A DNA stretch of 64,000 bases from Dendrolimus kikuchii (taxonomy: Eukaryota > Arthropoda > Insecta > Lepidoptera > Lasiocampidae). A model generated the notes under the pieces. The model worked only from the letters and a program-made list of their open reading frames with translations. It was not told the DNA's origin and ran no database searches. The stretch's first letter is position 1; each line of letters opens with the position of its first letter. Positions 1 through 10,835 of the stretch are shown one piece after another. A program made the position numbers and the translations under genes. The stretch is from positions 4,672,501-4,736,500 of the forward strand of contig CM034388.1 of assembly GCA_019925095.2 (NCBI GenBank), read 5' to 3'.

Positions 1-849
1 CACTTTAAACATTTAATTTGCGTCACAAGATAATTATATATATATTTTATCTTATTTCTACGTAATAATACATTTAAATACTCTATATTAATGGCCTTGA
101 TCTCAGCAATTAAGATTACAGATGACTAATACTGGGTTTCTATATCTTGATATCAGATTTATATGTTTTTATTCAACACTACGATATGCCCGCCACTTCG
201 TCCACGCTTAACTTGTAATCCTTAAAAGAATGTAAGCTATCATTCTGACGAATACTGTATCGGAGTAAGCAAATTTTTATATACCCGAACAACTACAAAT
301 CGCTCTGGGAAAATTCCGGCGGGGTGCCCGGCTTGAAAAATATCACAAATTTTATTATGTAAAATTTGCCATCGATATGTGAAAAAATCACATTGGAATA
401 CCATATTTTTTAATCTGGCCATTTTAACTCATTTCCATAAAAATTCCCGGGATAAATAGTAGAGCAGATTTTAAGTCTAGCCATTTGCTGTCGATCAGCG
501 TAAACCGCATCGAAATTGACACACATACAAAAAATCTCAAAAAATGCATGGTGTTGTTCTCTATTGTTTATATAGTGTATTCTAGTTGTTGTTTTTTTAA
601 TATCTTCAATGTATACGGCATTTTTAGAATTGTATAATATTATAAATAGACAAGTTCCACTAGAGAACCTTTTTTGATATAAGTTAAAAATTAAGCTATA
701 TGTATCTATTTATTTGCCTCACTACAGATTAAAATTAGTCACACTCCATAGTAATAATGTAAAATTTTTACCTATCGTAAGGTAGAAGAATGGATAGTAA
801 GATATGGAAAATTGACACAAGTCGAGTGAGATGAGAATATTGAAATGGA
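1..849. other. AT-rich intergenic DNA
   Basis: I see no gene. About 183-330 contains a decayed copy of the H repeat (a 'cccgccacttcgtcc' block). The remainder is unremarkable AT-rich sequence. Confidence 0.5.
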
Positions 850-1127
850 TTTTTTTATTGCAGGAGATCAGCAGACAGGCAGACGGCCCACTTGATGGAA
901 AGCGGTTACCATCGCCTATGGACATTTGCACCACCAAAGTGGCTACAAATGCGCTGCTGCTCTCTTAAGGGAGACTGGAACCTGGTCACTAATGCCGGAA
1001 TACAACTCCATAGTACCCATCCAGTCGGGCAAATGCCCTACCACCTGGCTGTGGGTTGTTAAGTCGCCTTTTACGACAGGCCGCCCGGCTGCAGGAAATT
1101 GTATTCTTTCTCCGTTCCTGCACGGAT
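850..1127 (-). mobile_element. Family A retroposon, near full length
   Basis: Reads on the minus strand from ATCCGTGCAGGAACGG at the right end to CTCCTGCAATAAAAAA at the left. The A tail (poly-T on the plus strand) marks the 3' end. The same sequence recurs more than 25 times in the window in both orientations. It has no recognisable A box. A stretch near the middle resembles a pol III B box only loosely, so a tRNA origin is not supported. It may be the 3' end of a larger LINE. Open frames through it come from the repeat and are not host genes. Confidence 0.85.
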
Positions 1128-1315
1128 GGATGCATACATCCGTAACACCATAGTGTTACATGAATGCATAAGGTGAGAAATGAGTAAAATAAATACATTC
1201 TTTTTTAAGTTGTGTTGGAATATCCACCAAAAAGTTTTTATTATGGCTGATAAAGTTTGGTACTGGCCACAATATACTATTTTTAAATATGCTAAGTTGA
1301 TGTTCTTTTGTAATT

Positions 1316-1655
1316 TTTTATGGAGTTTTTGGCGGGAACTGAAATAAGATGTTGTACTGTGCAGTTTTATTTTCTAAAAATGTGTAAAATTACTCTAAAA
1401 TGAACAATAGTTGTAGGATATTGATAGTTTTTGGGTAGTAATTATGTGTTTTGTGAGAAATATGAATTGTAAAGTCAAATGTGGCCTTTTGAGTTGTCAC
1501 AAGAACTCCGTCGAATGGCACTAGCTGATTACCTACAGTTCAGCTGTGCTACACATAGGCTTAAGAAAATGAAGAATCTATATTATAAATTAAGATCTGG
1601 CTTAAAGGCATAGCTGCCAAGCCATAAACTTAAATAATAACAGTAATTTTTTATC
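1316..1655 (+). repeat. Family L repeat, copy 1
   Basis: Matches 38945-39230 in opposite orientation across shared blocks such as GGAGTTTTTGGCGGGAACTG, TTTTGAGTTGTCACAAGAAC and GCCAAGCCATAA. It probably ends in a short A-rich tail near 1650. It has no coding capacity and its type is unknown. Confidence 0.65.
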
Positions 1656-2129
1656 TGTGTATTTTTCCCTCCATTAAAATCGTCATCCTCGTATAATTAC
1701 GCAAGTGCAGTTTTTTTTATTATTTAACTATTTAGAGTCCGCTTATTTATTTGATATTTAAAGTGTTTAACAAGTTGAACTCGTGGATAAAGCATTGAAA
1801 GGAAGATGAAGGTGGTATTGCTTGTAGTTAGAAGGAACGAAAAATACGTAATAAAAAACATTGGTTACGTGATAATGAATCACAGGGCATAGAAATCCGC
1901 AGCGCGTCTAACGCCAAGTTAAAAACCGATACATCGAACTCCACTTAAAATATAAAAGTTTCTATAGATATCACAAGCGTCCACTGTTTACGTTATTTGG
2001 CGTGTAACCCTAAAAAATTGGGCAAACGCTTGGTAATCCATGCACATTGAAGAGTTGAACCTTCTATTTTCGTCATTGGCTACTGAACTATATTTTTTTT
2101 TATTGAAAACTCTCAAGTCTTAAAAAGTA
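1656..2129. other. Intergenic DNA, nothing recognised
   Basis: AT-rich sequence with no repeat match inside the window and no convincing exon. Confidence 0.4.
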
Positions 2130-2262
2130 ACTCGACAGAGACGAGATCAAGCGATAAGGCCGCCTTTTGTTCAACATTCATTGTACGTAATCTTTAAAAA
2201 TGTAGTGTTAATTTTTGGTAAACCATAAAGTGATCTCATTCATTCATTACTTTAACAGATCT
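2130..2262 (+). mobile_element. Family E LINE 3' end, relic
   Basis: Contains the family's 3'-UTR order in sense: GAGATCAAGCGATAAGGCCGCC, then 'ttgttcaac..ttattgta', then a (TTCA)n-like tail at 2240-2260. No coding part remains. Confidence 0.55.
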
Positions 2263-3675
2263 ATCAAACTCATTTTCTTTTAAAGTATTTTTATTCTCTG
2301 CCAGCGGGTCTCTTCGTCAGAATTCTCCATTTTCAAACTTGTAGGTAGACTTCATAAAACTTAAATAAGGATGATTATGTAAAACAGACATGACATTTAA
2401 TAAATGTAGCCAGGCATAAATCGAAAGTCAGCTGCAAATGTCATCAGTTGAGGTCGCACGAATCGCTTTCGATTTTCAAATCCGTTCGCTTTTTAAACAT
2501 GTGAGAATTTCCGCTACAAAATGATGGCCGACACTAGAATGTTCTGGATGTTTTTACTGTTATGGGTTGAAGATCATCAGTCATCATTTCTTTGTAGACA
2601 ACAAAGAGTATAAGAAGATCAACCTCTTTATCTTTCAATAAAATTGACCACCGTTCCATTTGTGCGTTTGTCTTTGGATGTCACAGACATTTTTCACTGA
2701 AATTAGGTACTGGATTGTGTTGCTTTACCACCTATTTATTTGCTTGCTTACGAAACTTAACAACTCCAAATATTTACTATTTATCATTCAAATCTTTTAA
2801 TGGAAAGTGCTTACCATCGCTGTCGTCTATCTTTGCAACACTAGGAGCGAAGCTAAGGCGTTACCAGTATTTACGATGGGATAGAGGGATGGTGTAGGGA
2901 AAATGGGATGGGATAGGAAGGGTAAGATAAAGGAATATAGGGATCAGGTAGGCGAAATATAATATAATTATTAATTAATAAATCTCAAAATTCCGAATTC
3001 ATCAGTTCAGATACATATTATATAAGTAATTTTTGCCAAGACGTCCTTTACATTAATTGATAGTTCCGATATCGATTAGCCAACTAAAATCACAATTAAA
3101 TTAAAATTAATAATTATTGTACTCAAAAATTAATCTCATAAGCATAAACAGAGCATTACCGATAGTAATTAAAAAAATAAAAGTAGAATATTATAAAACC
3201 TCAGCATAAATGATTATAAAAATACAATCCAAGTGACAACTAAAACTGATTCAACCTTGATCTACAATAAAAGTCAAATCGAAGCTTTAAATAACTCACA
3301 CCTACTCTTGTATTATATAAGGTGTGATTATTTCCTGTCAACCTTGAGAAAACAATCTTTAAGAAAGGCTTTAAATGAGTCACAATTATATGAAACGAGG
3401 AAAAGTGAACGGTAGTATCGTATTGCAAGCCTTGGAACAATCTGGACTGTCTGTAGTTGATATATGAATGCATATATACTAAATATTGAAAAGTATCGGG
3501 TTTATATGAGCAGGTGTAGTCTACACAATGGTGTAGTAAAACCGCGAAACAACTAAACAAATAGGGATGGGCGCCATGAAAATGAGACTCGAATTTTGTT
3601 TTTGAAAAAAGAGTGACGACATTCTCTTTTCTAAGGACGCTTTTATGGAAATCAATATGTAGGTTTTTTATTAAT
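2263..3675. other. Intergenic DNA with minor relics
   Basis: About 2796-2850 is a worn minus-strand fragment of family A ('ggaaagtgcttaccatcgc..tttgcaacac'). 2870-2955 is G/A-rich with gggata-type units like the 14.5 kb satellite. Nothing else is recognised. A 199-codon minus frame at 3240-3839 has no visible domain and runs into repeat J. Confidence 0.4.
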
Positions 3676-3970
3676 GCATGGGAATGTCTTTTCTGGCAAT
3701 ACCATACTTGGGCCGTTATGGGGGAAGCCCAAATGTAGCGCTTAAGGCCGCCTGCACGAGCTTGTATGGAGCTCTCGGGGAATCGGACTCCTCCCCAAGA
3801 GGCGAAATCCGACGAAGTACCCTTAAACTTGAGCCCCAAATAACGCTTTGTTGGGACGCCACGTGAACTAGAACCGTCACTGCACCGTGACGTCCTCGTG
3901 CGCTAAACTTGGTACACCCCGCTGGCAGTGTACCACTTCATCAGCAAAGGGAAAGGTCCGCTGTACCTTA
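3676..3970 (+). repeat. Family J repeat, copy 1
   Basis: GC-richer block beginning near GGGAATGTCTTTTCTG and containing GCCGCCTGCACGAG. Similar to 40980-41330 (same orientation) and 41338-41770 (inverted). Probably the 3' part of a retroelement. The short frames through it are not conserved between copies. Confidence 0.65.
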
Positions 3971-4212
3971 ACCCCCCTTTCAATTTGCGATTAGGCAGTG
4001 GAAAATTCTAAAATTAATCAAAGTAGCTAAAAAATACTTTCGGCGAAAATAAGTTTCAACAAGATGCGTTAAGTAATTTTTAAGATTGATTTGACAGTAT
4101 TTGATTAAATACTTATTGGCAAATGAAAACAGTACACGTTTGTCACTTCCATGGAACCGTTCATAGTTCGTGGACACACTTGGTAGATCAATCAATCTAT
4201 CATAATTATTAA

Positions 4213-4480
4213 AATAGCTGTGGTAGCTTAGTAGTTAGCGCACTCCCGTCCCAAACTCAAAAGGCACGCAGCACTCCGCAGTTTTCTCACCTAATGTGCG
4301 TTTTGTTACAATTACCAAGCGCTAAAGCTGAAAGAAAACATCGTGATGAAAACACATCGAGATAACCGACGTATCGCACCCGCCAAACCGCCCTGGACAA
4401 GCGTGGCGAGTATACTTTCCGTTCTCCTATAAAACGGAAAACCCGAGCCCAGCAGTGGGACATTTATGGGCCGTTGTTAA
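4213..4480 (+). mobile_element. Family G tRNA-derived SINE
   Basis: Starts with an A-box-like GGTAGCTTAGTAGTTAGCG at about 4220. The B box is degenerate. The body block 'gaaaacatcgtgatgaaaacacatcgagataacc' is shared with 16802-17032. The 3' part has CCCAGCAGTGGGACATTTAT. It abuts a family C LINE fragment. Confidence 0.65.
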
Positions 4481-4486
4481 TAATGA

Positions 4487-4708
4487 TTCTGTCGTACATA
4501 CATACATAACTTCACGCCAGTTCCCTTGCGGGGTAGGCACGAACAACAGAGCGCCATTCAGGCTTATTCTTACACACCTCACTTGCTTCTTTGACATTCA
4601 TAACTCTTGTCATGCACGCTCGTCTGTTCTTAAAGCTCCTGACATCACCTTCTGCTAGTACACGATCAATTTAATCATGGAAGGTGTGTCGTGGCCTTCC
4701 ACGACTGG
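4487..4708 (-). mobile_element. Family C LINE 3' end, truncated
   Basis: On the minus strand this is the end of a LINE reverse-transcriptase ORF (the NRRACMTRVMN...EVCKNKPEW...YPARE region) followed by GGCGTGAAGTTATG and an (ATGT)n tail at 4487-4505. The 5' part is missing. It is closely related to 22556-22914, 35181-35588, 36648-36778 and 46895-47130. Confidence 0.75.
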
Positions 4709-6121
4709 CGTATAATGTAAAAATGTAAAAATCCTGTCGTATGATGTAAACATTACAAGCTAATAATCACGTCGAAAAATTAATTAACAAAGATTTATAA
4801 TATGCTCTGTAAGAGACTGAATTACACTGGAAAATGATAAATTACCTATGTTCTTAAAATTAATTCTGTTTTTTGTGTTTAATTACAGGTAAATTAAAAG
4901 ACACGCCGGCTCTGTAGAATCTTAGTAAACATGGAATTTTTAGAGCGTTATTGCCCGTTAATATTTAAATAAAAAAGTTAGGTTTGTTTTTGTAGAATAC
5001 TGTAGTGTTATTTAGATATAGATTTAAATATCTGTACTCAAAAAAATTCATTAATCAATTTTGTAAATTAAATTCTTACTTGCTGAATTCCATAAATTGT
5101 TCGCATTTCATCCGTACCCATGAATTCATCTGTTAACGAAATTCAAGAGACCTCTTAATATCAATATAGTGACAGAGGCTTTTACAAATATTTCCCAGAA
5201 ATATTACGTTGAATTGAAGTTTACGTAAAGAGACCACGGAAAAGTAAGTTACTTTAATTTAGGCTTTTTTGCATCGATAGATTATAATTTCATCTTCTTT
5301 CATTGTATATACTATGCTGGTTTGGGGTTTTATAAGAAATCTCCTCTATATACCTTCTCTAAATACCTGCTCATCTCTTAAATAGATTCAAGTACTTACA
5401 ATGAAATATAAAAATTTATAGTAACTTTGAAAACTGCATTTCTCACATTTTAATGTCGTGTTTTAACATATATATCACATAATTAATAGTATGTATGAAT
5501 TGGCGGTTCTGGCTCACACATGAAGAAGTGTATTCTACAAATAAAATGTATGGGGGATTGAATTTAACAACCGCAAAAAGCGAGTTTAATTTGGTAAAAA
5601 TTGTTGATTCTAGATTACACATGAAAAAATGGATTCTCTATACAAAATGTAGGGGGGAATGAGTTTACCAACCGCAAAAAGCGATCTATAACGATATCTA
5701 ATAACTGGTCTAAAAGTGATATTTTTTATTTTGTAGAAAACAGTAACTTGTGATGATTCGATAATTTAAATCTCTCTGAAAAATTGTTCTTTAGGCAGTC
5801 GTGTAAAAATTTTATAAATAATAAGGCAAATCCAATACTCGTAGATCTGTGTATTACAACAATTAAGAATCACTCAGCATTTACTCAATAAATAAAATAA
5901 AATCGCATTGAAGGTCGTTTACCCCAATTTAAGGAAGTGGGAACCTCGAAGAGAATTGAGTAACTGAGTTTTGAGTAACTGTTATTAATATTTTGATATG
6001 TTTTTCAAATGTATAAATATTAGCTGTTACTTACGGAAATGCCAGTATTACATTGTAACTGCTATATTTCTATATTTTCTGAACCTTTTTTGCTCGGTAA
6101 CATTTATTTTTTATTTAAGTA
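4709..6121. other. Intergenic DNA with a local direct repeat
   Basis: AT-rich, no gene seen. The only structure noted is the direct repeat at 5512-5686, listed separately. Confidence 0.45.
5512..5686 (+). repeat. Imperfect tandem duplication, about 104-bp period
   Basis: Two successive blocks (5512-5583 and 5616-5686) each read 'cacatga-ga/aaa-tg..attct', an aaaatgta-ggggg core, then 'aaccgcaaaaagcga'. The spacing is constant at about 104 bp, so this is a diverged two-unit tandem. Confidence 0.7.
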
Positions 6122-6826
6122 TTTTTTTAATTGCAAGAGTTCAGCAGACAGGCAGACGGCCTTCTTAATGGAAACTAGAACCTGGTCATTAATGCCGGAA
6201 CACAACTCAAGGTTGTTATGGCGGTATAATCTTTTTTTTTTTTGGCCAGGGGAAATCCGTTTGAGGACTAAGCCGCGACAGGCACAGAAGCCTGGGGCGA
6301 TGTTTGCTATCGGTGTGAGTGTGTGGGATTCGCCAGATCGGGGGTGGCACTAGCGTCCCGGTCAGAACCATTGCCACGCCCCAGTTAGGGATACCCACTA
6401 AAACCCCTGGGTGTTCCGTCCTGCGCCTTATGCCAGGGCTACGTGTATACGGGCTTCCCAACTCCGCGTGCCCTGGCAGGCGTGGGCCCCCCTCACTGGG
6501 CCTCTTCCTATGCCAGGGGACGTATCGCCCGGCTACTGCTAGGTCTACTCCATGCGTGAGGCGGTCTGTAACGCGCCCCACGGGAGGAGAGATGAGCGTG
6601 CGCGGAACACTCGCGCTCTCATCTCGACGGCATGTGCGGGTGAGTGAGAACCCCCATACGCCTAGGGGCCCCACTCGCGCCGCCATGGCGGTATAATCTA
6701 AACCAGGGGTAATTATCCATCCAGACGGACAAGTACCCTACACGTGACTGTGGGTTGTTTTGTCGCCTCTTACGACAGACCGCTCGACCGCAGGGAATGT
6801 ATTCTTTCTCCGTTCCTGCACGAATA
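6122..6826 (-). mobile_element. Family A copy split by a family B insertion
   Basis: The left part (6122-6232) carries the T-rich 3' end and the cagcagacaggcag block. The right part (6685-6826) carries 'aaaccaggggt' through 'ccgttcctgcacga'. The middle is missing the 'ttaccatcgcctatggac' block, an older deletion. Family B sits between the two parts. Confidence 0.8.
6218..6699 (-). mobile_element. Family B GC-rich retroposon nested in family A, with 15-bp target duplication
   Basis: The insert occupies 6233-6684 and is flanked by identical ATGGCGGTATAATCT at 6218-6232 and 6685-6699. The T run after the left duplication is the A tail of a minus-strand element, as expected for target-primed reverse transcription. 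The body is strikingly GC-rich compared with its surroundings. Its central part (GGAACACC, TTTTAGTGGGTATCC, CTTGGCGAATCCCAC-type blocks) matches 12360-12851. The long frames in it are by-products of high GC. Confidence 0.9.
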
Positions 6827-7893
6827 ATTTTTTTATTTCAGCAATCAAACTTGTCATAAAGATTGTGCTAAGACAATGTAAGATAAGATAAAATAAATTA
6901 AAGTATAGGCAAAGTTTCCCTGATTGTCACACTGTGAGTGATATAACCAACTCTAAGTGACGTAAGTAGCTCGTCAACAAAATCCCAGTAAAAGTTTAAG
7001 TGCTTTTGGTAAACAAGTCTAAAAATACGACTACAGATTTTCTAGAGGACCGCACCGAATGGAAATAATACGGTTTCCAATGCGGTTTTTTCACTAATAA
7101 TAATTATGTGTGATACTTTTTATCCCGGGAATCCCGCGAGAATTATCTCGAGTGCGGCTTGAAGTTGTTGAAATGCAAACAAATTAACTTATTCTGACAC
7201 AGTTTCCACTAAAACGATAACTTACATTCTTTTTTTTTGCTGCGGTACTTTGTGTCCCGAGAATCCCGCGGGAATTTCAGGTAAAGCGTGGACCGTTAGG
7301 TTTACTTAAGGTTAAGTGTTCCTTATTGTATTAATTTATAATACCTACTATTCTCTCTCATTATAAATGGAATTAATTATATGAATATAAATAATGATTA
7401 GTGTTGATTAGGACCACATTCGTTAAGCTCTTGTGACATTTTGATAAATAATAATAATCGCTTTTTAAAACCGCGAAATGTCAACATGTTTTTTTTTTTC
7501 TTTTTAAATGTCAATGTCACTTTTTTATGTATAATTTATGTATACAGAGCAATTTCGACGAAATAGTTAATTGATTCTGATACCTAACCTAAGCTGCTTT
7601 TTTATGAAGAAAAAAACCTAAATATAAGACCGGCAGACAGACACTCATTATATATTCTTAAAGTAAATTTTAAATTACGCTTTTGTTATGAATAAAACTG
7701 ACATAACTGGAATTTTTATTATTTTTATTCTAGACTAGAATAAAAATAATAAAAAAATTATAAAGAAAATCCTACCACGAATTGAACCGCGGCGTTTGCG
7801 GTCCAGGACATATTTAAATAGAGAAGGATAAAATAAAAAGAGATAAAAATAAAAATTTAAAATCATGTCTATGCGTATTCCTGAGGACTTTGC
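6827..7893. other. Intergenic DNA
   Basis: AT-rich. 7110-7290 contains two 'tcccgggaatcccgcgggaa'-like blocks typical of H-type relics. A palindrome at 7713-7755 is listed separately. No gene is seen. Confidence 0.4.
7713..7755. repeat. Near-perfect palindrome, 21-bp arms
   Basis: Arms 7713-7733 and 7735-7755 pair completely around a single A at 7734 (core ATTCTAGACTAGAAT, then AT-only arms). It could extrude as a cruciform. It may be a minimal fold-back remnant. Confidence 0.85.
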
Positions 7894-8213
7894 TTTTTTA
7901 TTTTTTTTATTGCTGAAGCACAGCAGACAGGCTGATAGCCTAACTGTGATGGAAAGTGGTTACCGTCGCGTATGGATATTAGCAATACCAGAAATGCTGG
8001 CAACATGCTGCCGGCCTTGGACGAGAAACTGGAACCTGGCCACTGATGCCGGAACACAACTCAAAGTTATTATGGCGGCATACTCTAGACCAGGGGTGGT
8101 AGCCATCCAGTCGGGCAAATGTCAACCACCTGGCTGTGTGTTGTTTTGCCGTCCCTTATGACAGGCCGCCCAGCCGCAGGAATTTCGTATTCTTTTTCCA
8201 TTCCTGCACGGAG
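7894..8213 (-). mobile_element. Family A, full length, diverged
   Basis: T-rich left end, 'cacagcagacaggctgatag', through 'ttccattcctgcacgga' on the right. It carries several private differences and is older than the 43.7 kb or 48.6 kb copies. It forms a tail-out inverted pair with 8339-8641, with about 125 bp between. Confidence 0.8.
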
Positions 8214-8338
8214 AATTTCCGCTTCTTAAGGAGAAAATTTGTAAATTTCCAAAAATACAGGAAGTATTCTCCTTAACAAAAATCCTTGATTTACCAAACA
8301 CGGTCATTCGAATAACCTTCTTCCTATATAAAATACAC

Positions 8339-8641
8339 TATCCGTGCAGGAACGGAGGGATAATACAATTTCCTGCGGCCGGACGGCCTGTCGTAAGAGG
8401 CGACAAAACAACTCACAGCCAGGTGGTAGGGTATTTGCCTCTTTGGATGGCTACCACCCCGGTCTAGAGTATGCCGCCATAACAACCTTGAGTTGTGTGC
8501 CAGGTGCCAGCCTCCCTTTAGAGAGTGACAGCACATTGGTAGCACCTTTGGTGTTACTAATATCCATAGGCTATGGCAACCGCTTTTCTTCAGGTGTGTT
8601 GTCTGCCTGTTTGCTGAACTCACGCAATATAAAAATTAAAA
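8339..8641 (+). mobile_element. Family A, full length, plus strand
   Basis: TATCCGTGCAGGAACGGAGG at the left, 'ctgaactcacgcaatataaaaa' at the right. It is the inverted partner of 7894-8213. Confidence 0.8.
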
Positions 8642-9351
8642 CATAAATCGGTACCATAACCTAGACCCACAAAACAATAGTCAAATTTCGAAATAAAGGA
8701 AGTTAGTTATATTTTCCACTAAGCCGTGTAATGACAGGGATAATGGTGTCGTAAGTACACGTCCGGTGTTGTAACGCAACCTGGCTGTTGGATTGAATAG
8801 TAATTTCAAACTCGATACTGTAATTATTTATACTTATTAGTATGGAAGGAGAATCCTAGGACAGGTAGGGCGATGCTTACGACCCATGGTCTAAAGTACA
8901 CTGCCGTAACCACCTACTCATGCTCATACTCAAACCAACGCGCACTACCATCGCATTGCATTACACGCACACTTCACAAACAAACCAAGACACACAAAGA
9001 GACTAAAAATTAATAACCCAGGCACAGAAAAGAAAAAACCAACACACATGGCACTAGATAGGACTATATATAAGTATAGATATAAGGCCAACACTGCACA
9101 TGCACTTCCTCACAACACCAGCATGTAACAGATACACTCTACATTAGTATAAGTTTAGTATTAAAAATAGGATAAAATAATATCATAAGTTAATCTTAAG
9201 GTACACCATAACATATAAATCACTAAATTAATGTCACACACAGTAACAAAAATAAACAATAAGCGTGTATGGACTCTAAAATTTTTCATAGAAATTAAGT
9301 AGTAAAAAAAAGGTACGGAACTCGAGTCCGTAGAGATGTTAAAAAAAAAAA
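8642..9351. other. Intergenic DNA
   Basis: 8860-8912 is a worn fragment of family A ('ggtagggcgatgcttacgac..ggtctaaagtacactgccgtaac'). The rest is AT-rich with A/C-rich runs (about 8930-9130). No exon is seen. Confidence 0.4.
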
Positions 9352-9435
9352 ACTACCTTGAGTTGTGTTCTGGAATCAGTGGTCAAATTTCAGTTGCCCC
9401 CTTTCAAGCCCGGCAGCGTATTGGCAGCACCTTAA
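9352..9435 (+). mobile_element. Family A internal fragment
   Basis: 'aaccttgagttgtgttc.ggaatcagtgg.ca' through 'cggcagcgtattggcagcacctt'. This is the middle third only, old and truncated at both ends. Confidence 0.6.
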
Positions 9436-9509
9436 GGCTGTCTAGTGCAGGGGAGCGAGGTTGCGAAACGGAGAAACGTAACCACGTGTAACATATATAT
9501 AATAATATT

Positions 9510-9747
9510 ATAATAATAATCGGCAGACAAACACATACATTGTATATCCCCAAATTAAGCAAGTCACGCTTGTGTTATAGGTAATATAAAACGGACTAGT
9601 CTGGGGCCGATCCCAGACACCCAGACCATAGTAAATAACGGAGAAAATATGTTTTCGAAATTTACTGTACCAGGAATCGAACCCGGAACCTCTGCGTTGC
9701 AGTGAGGTACGCCAGCAAAGGTTTAGCCCGCTCAACCACAGAGGCCG
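9510..9747 (-). mobile_element. Family F tRNA-derived SINE, complete head
   Basis: On the minus strand the element starts GGCCTCTGTGGTTGAGCGGG, an A-box match (TGGTTGAGCGG). About 55 nt later it has a perfect B box GGTTCGATTCC (plus strand ggaatcgaacc near 9672-9682). The tRNA-unrelated body continues to GATTATTATTATAAT at the left end. A second copy at 49412-49606 has lost the head. The missing cloverleaf 3' half and the body sequence show this is a SINE, not a tRNA gene. Confidence 0.85.
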
Positions 9748-10231
9748 TCAAATATAATATAAATATATACATAACAAGGGCGTACTTATCTCACTTTTTT
9801 TTACTAATTATCATTGTTTTATATTTTATTCTATTGTTCCTTTCACTTATACGTTTACTTTAATTTTAATTTTGCTTGTTTTTACCGTCGCACGACATTT
9901 GTGATTTAGGAGATGGGCACTGAAAATCCGTGCTGTGTCGGACTATGTTTCGGCACAGCATAATACTGAGTGCCAACCTCATTTCGCAAATTGCGGCACA
10001 CAATTAAATTATTAATGTTATGCCCCCGTGCGGGTTATATTATTACTAATAATCGTTAATTGGCGCATATTCAGAAATAAATATTTTCTTTCTTTTCTTT
10101 CTTTAAACCGTAGAAATATTAACAAATAGGATTGCATAAAAATTACGTCAATGGACAGGTAGCCCATCCTATTGGTAAATATTTCTCCGTTTCTCCGCTC
10201 CACAGCCTCGCTCCGCTTCAATGGATAGCAG
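9748..10231. other. Intergenic DNA
   Basis: Contains 'agaaataaatattttctttcttttctttcttt' near 10070-10105, resembling the T/C-rich end of a LINE 3' UTR such as 19240-19475. No gene is seen. Confidence 0.35.
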
Positions 10232-10322
10232 GCTTTAGTGTTGCAAATGTCCGTAGGCGGCGGTAACTATTTGCCGTAACATGGACTATCAGGCTATTTG
10301 CTCTACTCCAGCAATAAAAAGC
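10232..10322 (+). mobile_element. Family A 3' fragment
   Basis: 'agtgttgcaaatgtccgtaggcgg.ggtaac' through 'ctccagcaataaaaa'. This is the last 90 bp of the family, diverged. Confidence 0.6.
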
Positions 10323-10439
10323 AATACTTTATGGAAAGTGATTTATGCCGGGTTTCTATATGTTACTGATTATTCATTTGCCTTGTATAAGTTATTTTCT
10401 ATAATATTACAAAATTATAAAAGTCTAGTCTCTTGTGTT

Positions 10440-10835
10440 TTTCGATTTTTTTTTGTTTGTTTGTTTGTTCGGGATTAATGTAAAAACTACTGGGCTGATT
10501 TCGATGTGATTTTCACTGATCGATAGCAAATTTCCGGAACTAATGTCCCAGGAATCTCGCGGAAATTTACACGGGAGCGGTTTAAAGTGGCCAGGTTGAA
10601 AAAAAGCTGATTTCGATGTAATATTTTCACTGATGAATAGCAAATACTCTTACATAAAATGTGTGATACTTTATATCCCGGGAGCTCAGCGGGATATTTT
10701 TCCGCAGGTGGTTTCAAGTTGTTAAGGCATATATCAAAACTTCAACTTATTCCGACACAGTTTAAAGTAGTCAGGTTGCATAAAAAGTGGCTTATGCCAG
10801 TCCAACGCGGATAAAGTCGCGGGCGAATCCTAGTT
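10440..10835 (-). repeat. Family H repeat, minus strand, degenerate
   Basis: On the minus strand it opens with a CTAGGATTCGCCCGCGACTTT-type block (plus 'aaagtcgcgggcgaatcctag' near 10814-10833). It ends in repeated ctgatttcgatgt blocks and (TTTG)n at 10452-10470. Two internal 'ctgatttcgatgt' segments (10495 and 10607) suggest an internal duplication. Confidence 0.55.

Noticed and set aside
3240..3839. 199-codon minus-strand open frame
   Set aside because: It crosses from AT-rich single-copy DNA into repeat J, has no domain, and is not open in the other J copies.
6216..6696. Overlapping 156- and 125-codon frames on both strands
   Set aside because: Both lie within the GC-rich family B insertion, where stop codons are scarce. 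Neither is open in the 12.4 kb copy at the same positions.
9660..9747. Possible tRNA gene
   Set aside because: A and B boxes are good, but no acceptor stem closes. The sequence continues into a SINE body also present at 49412-49606.
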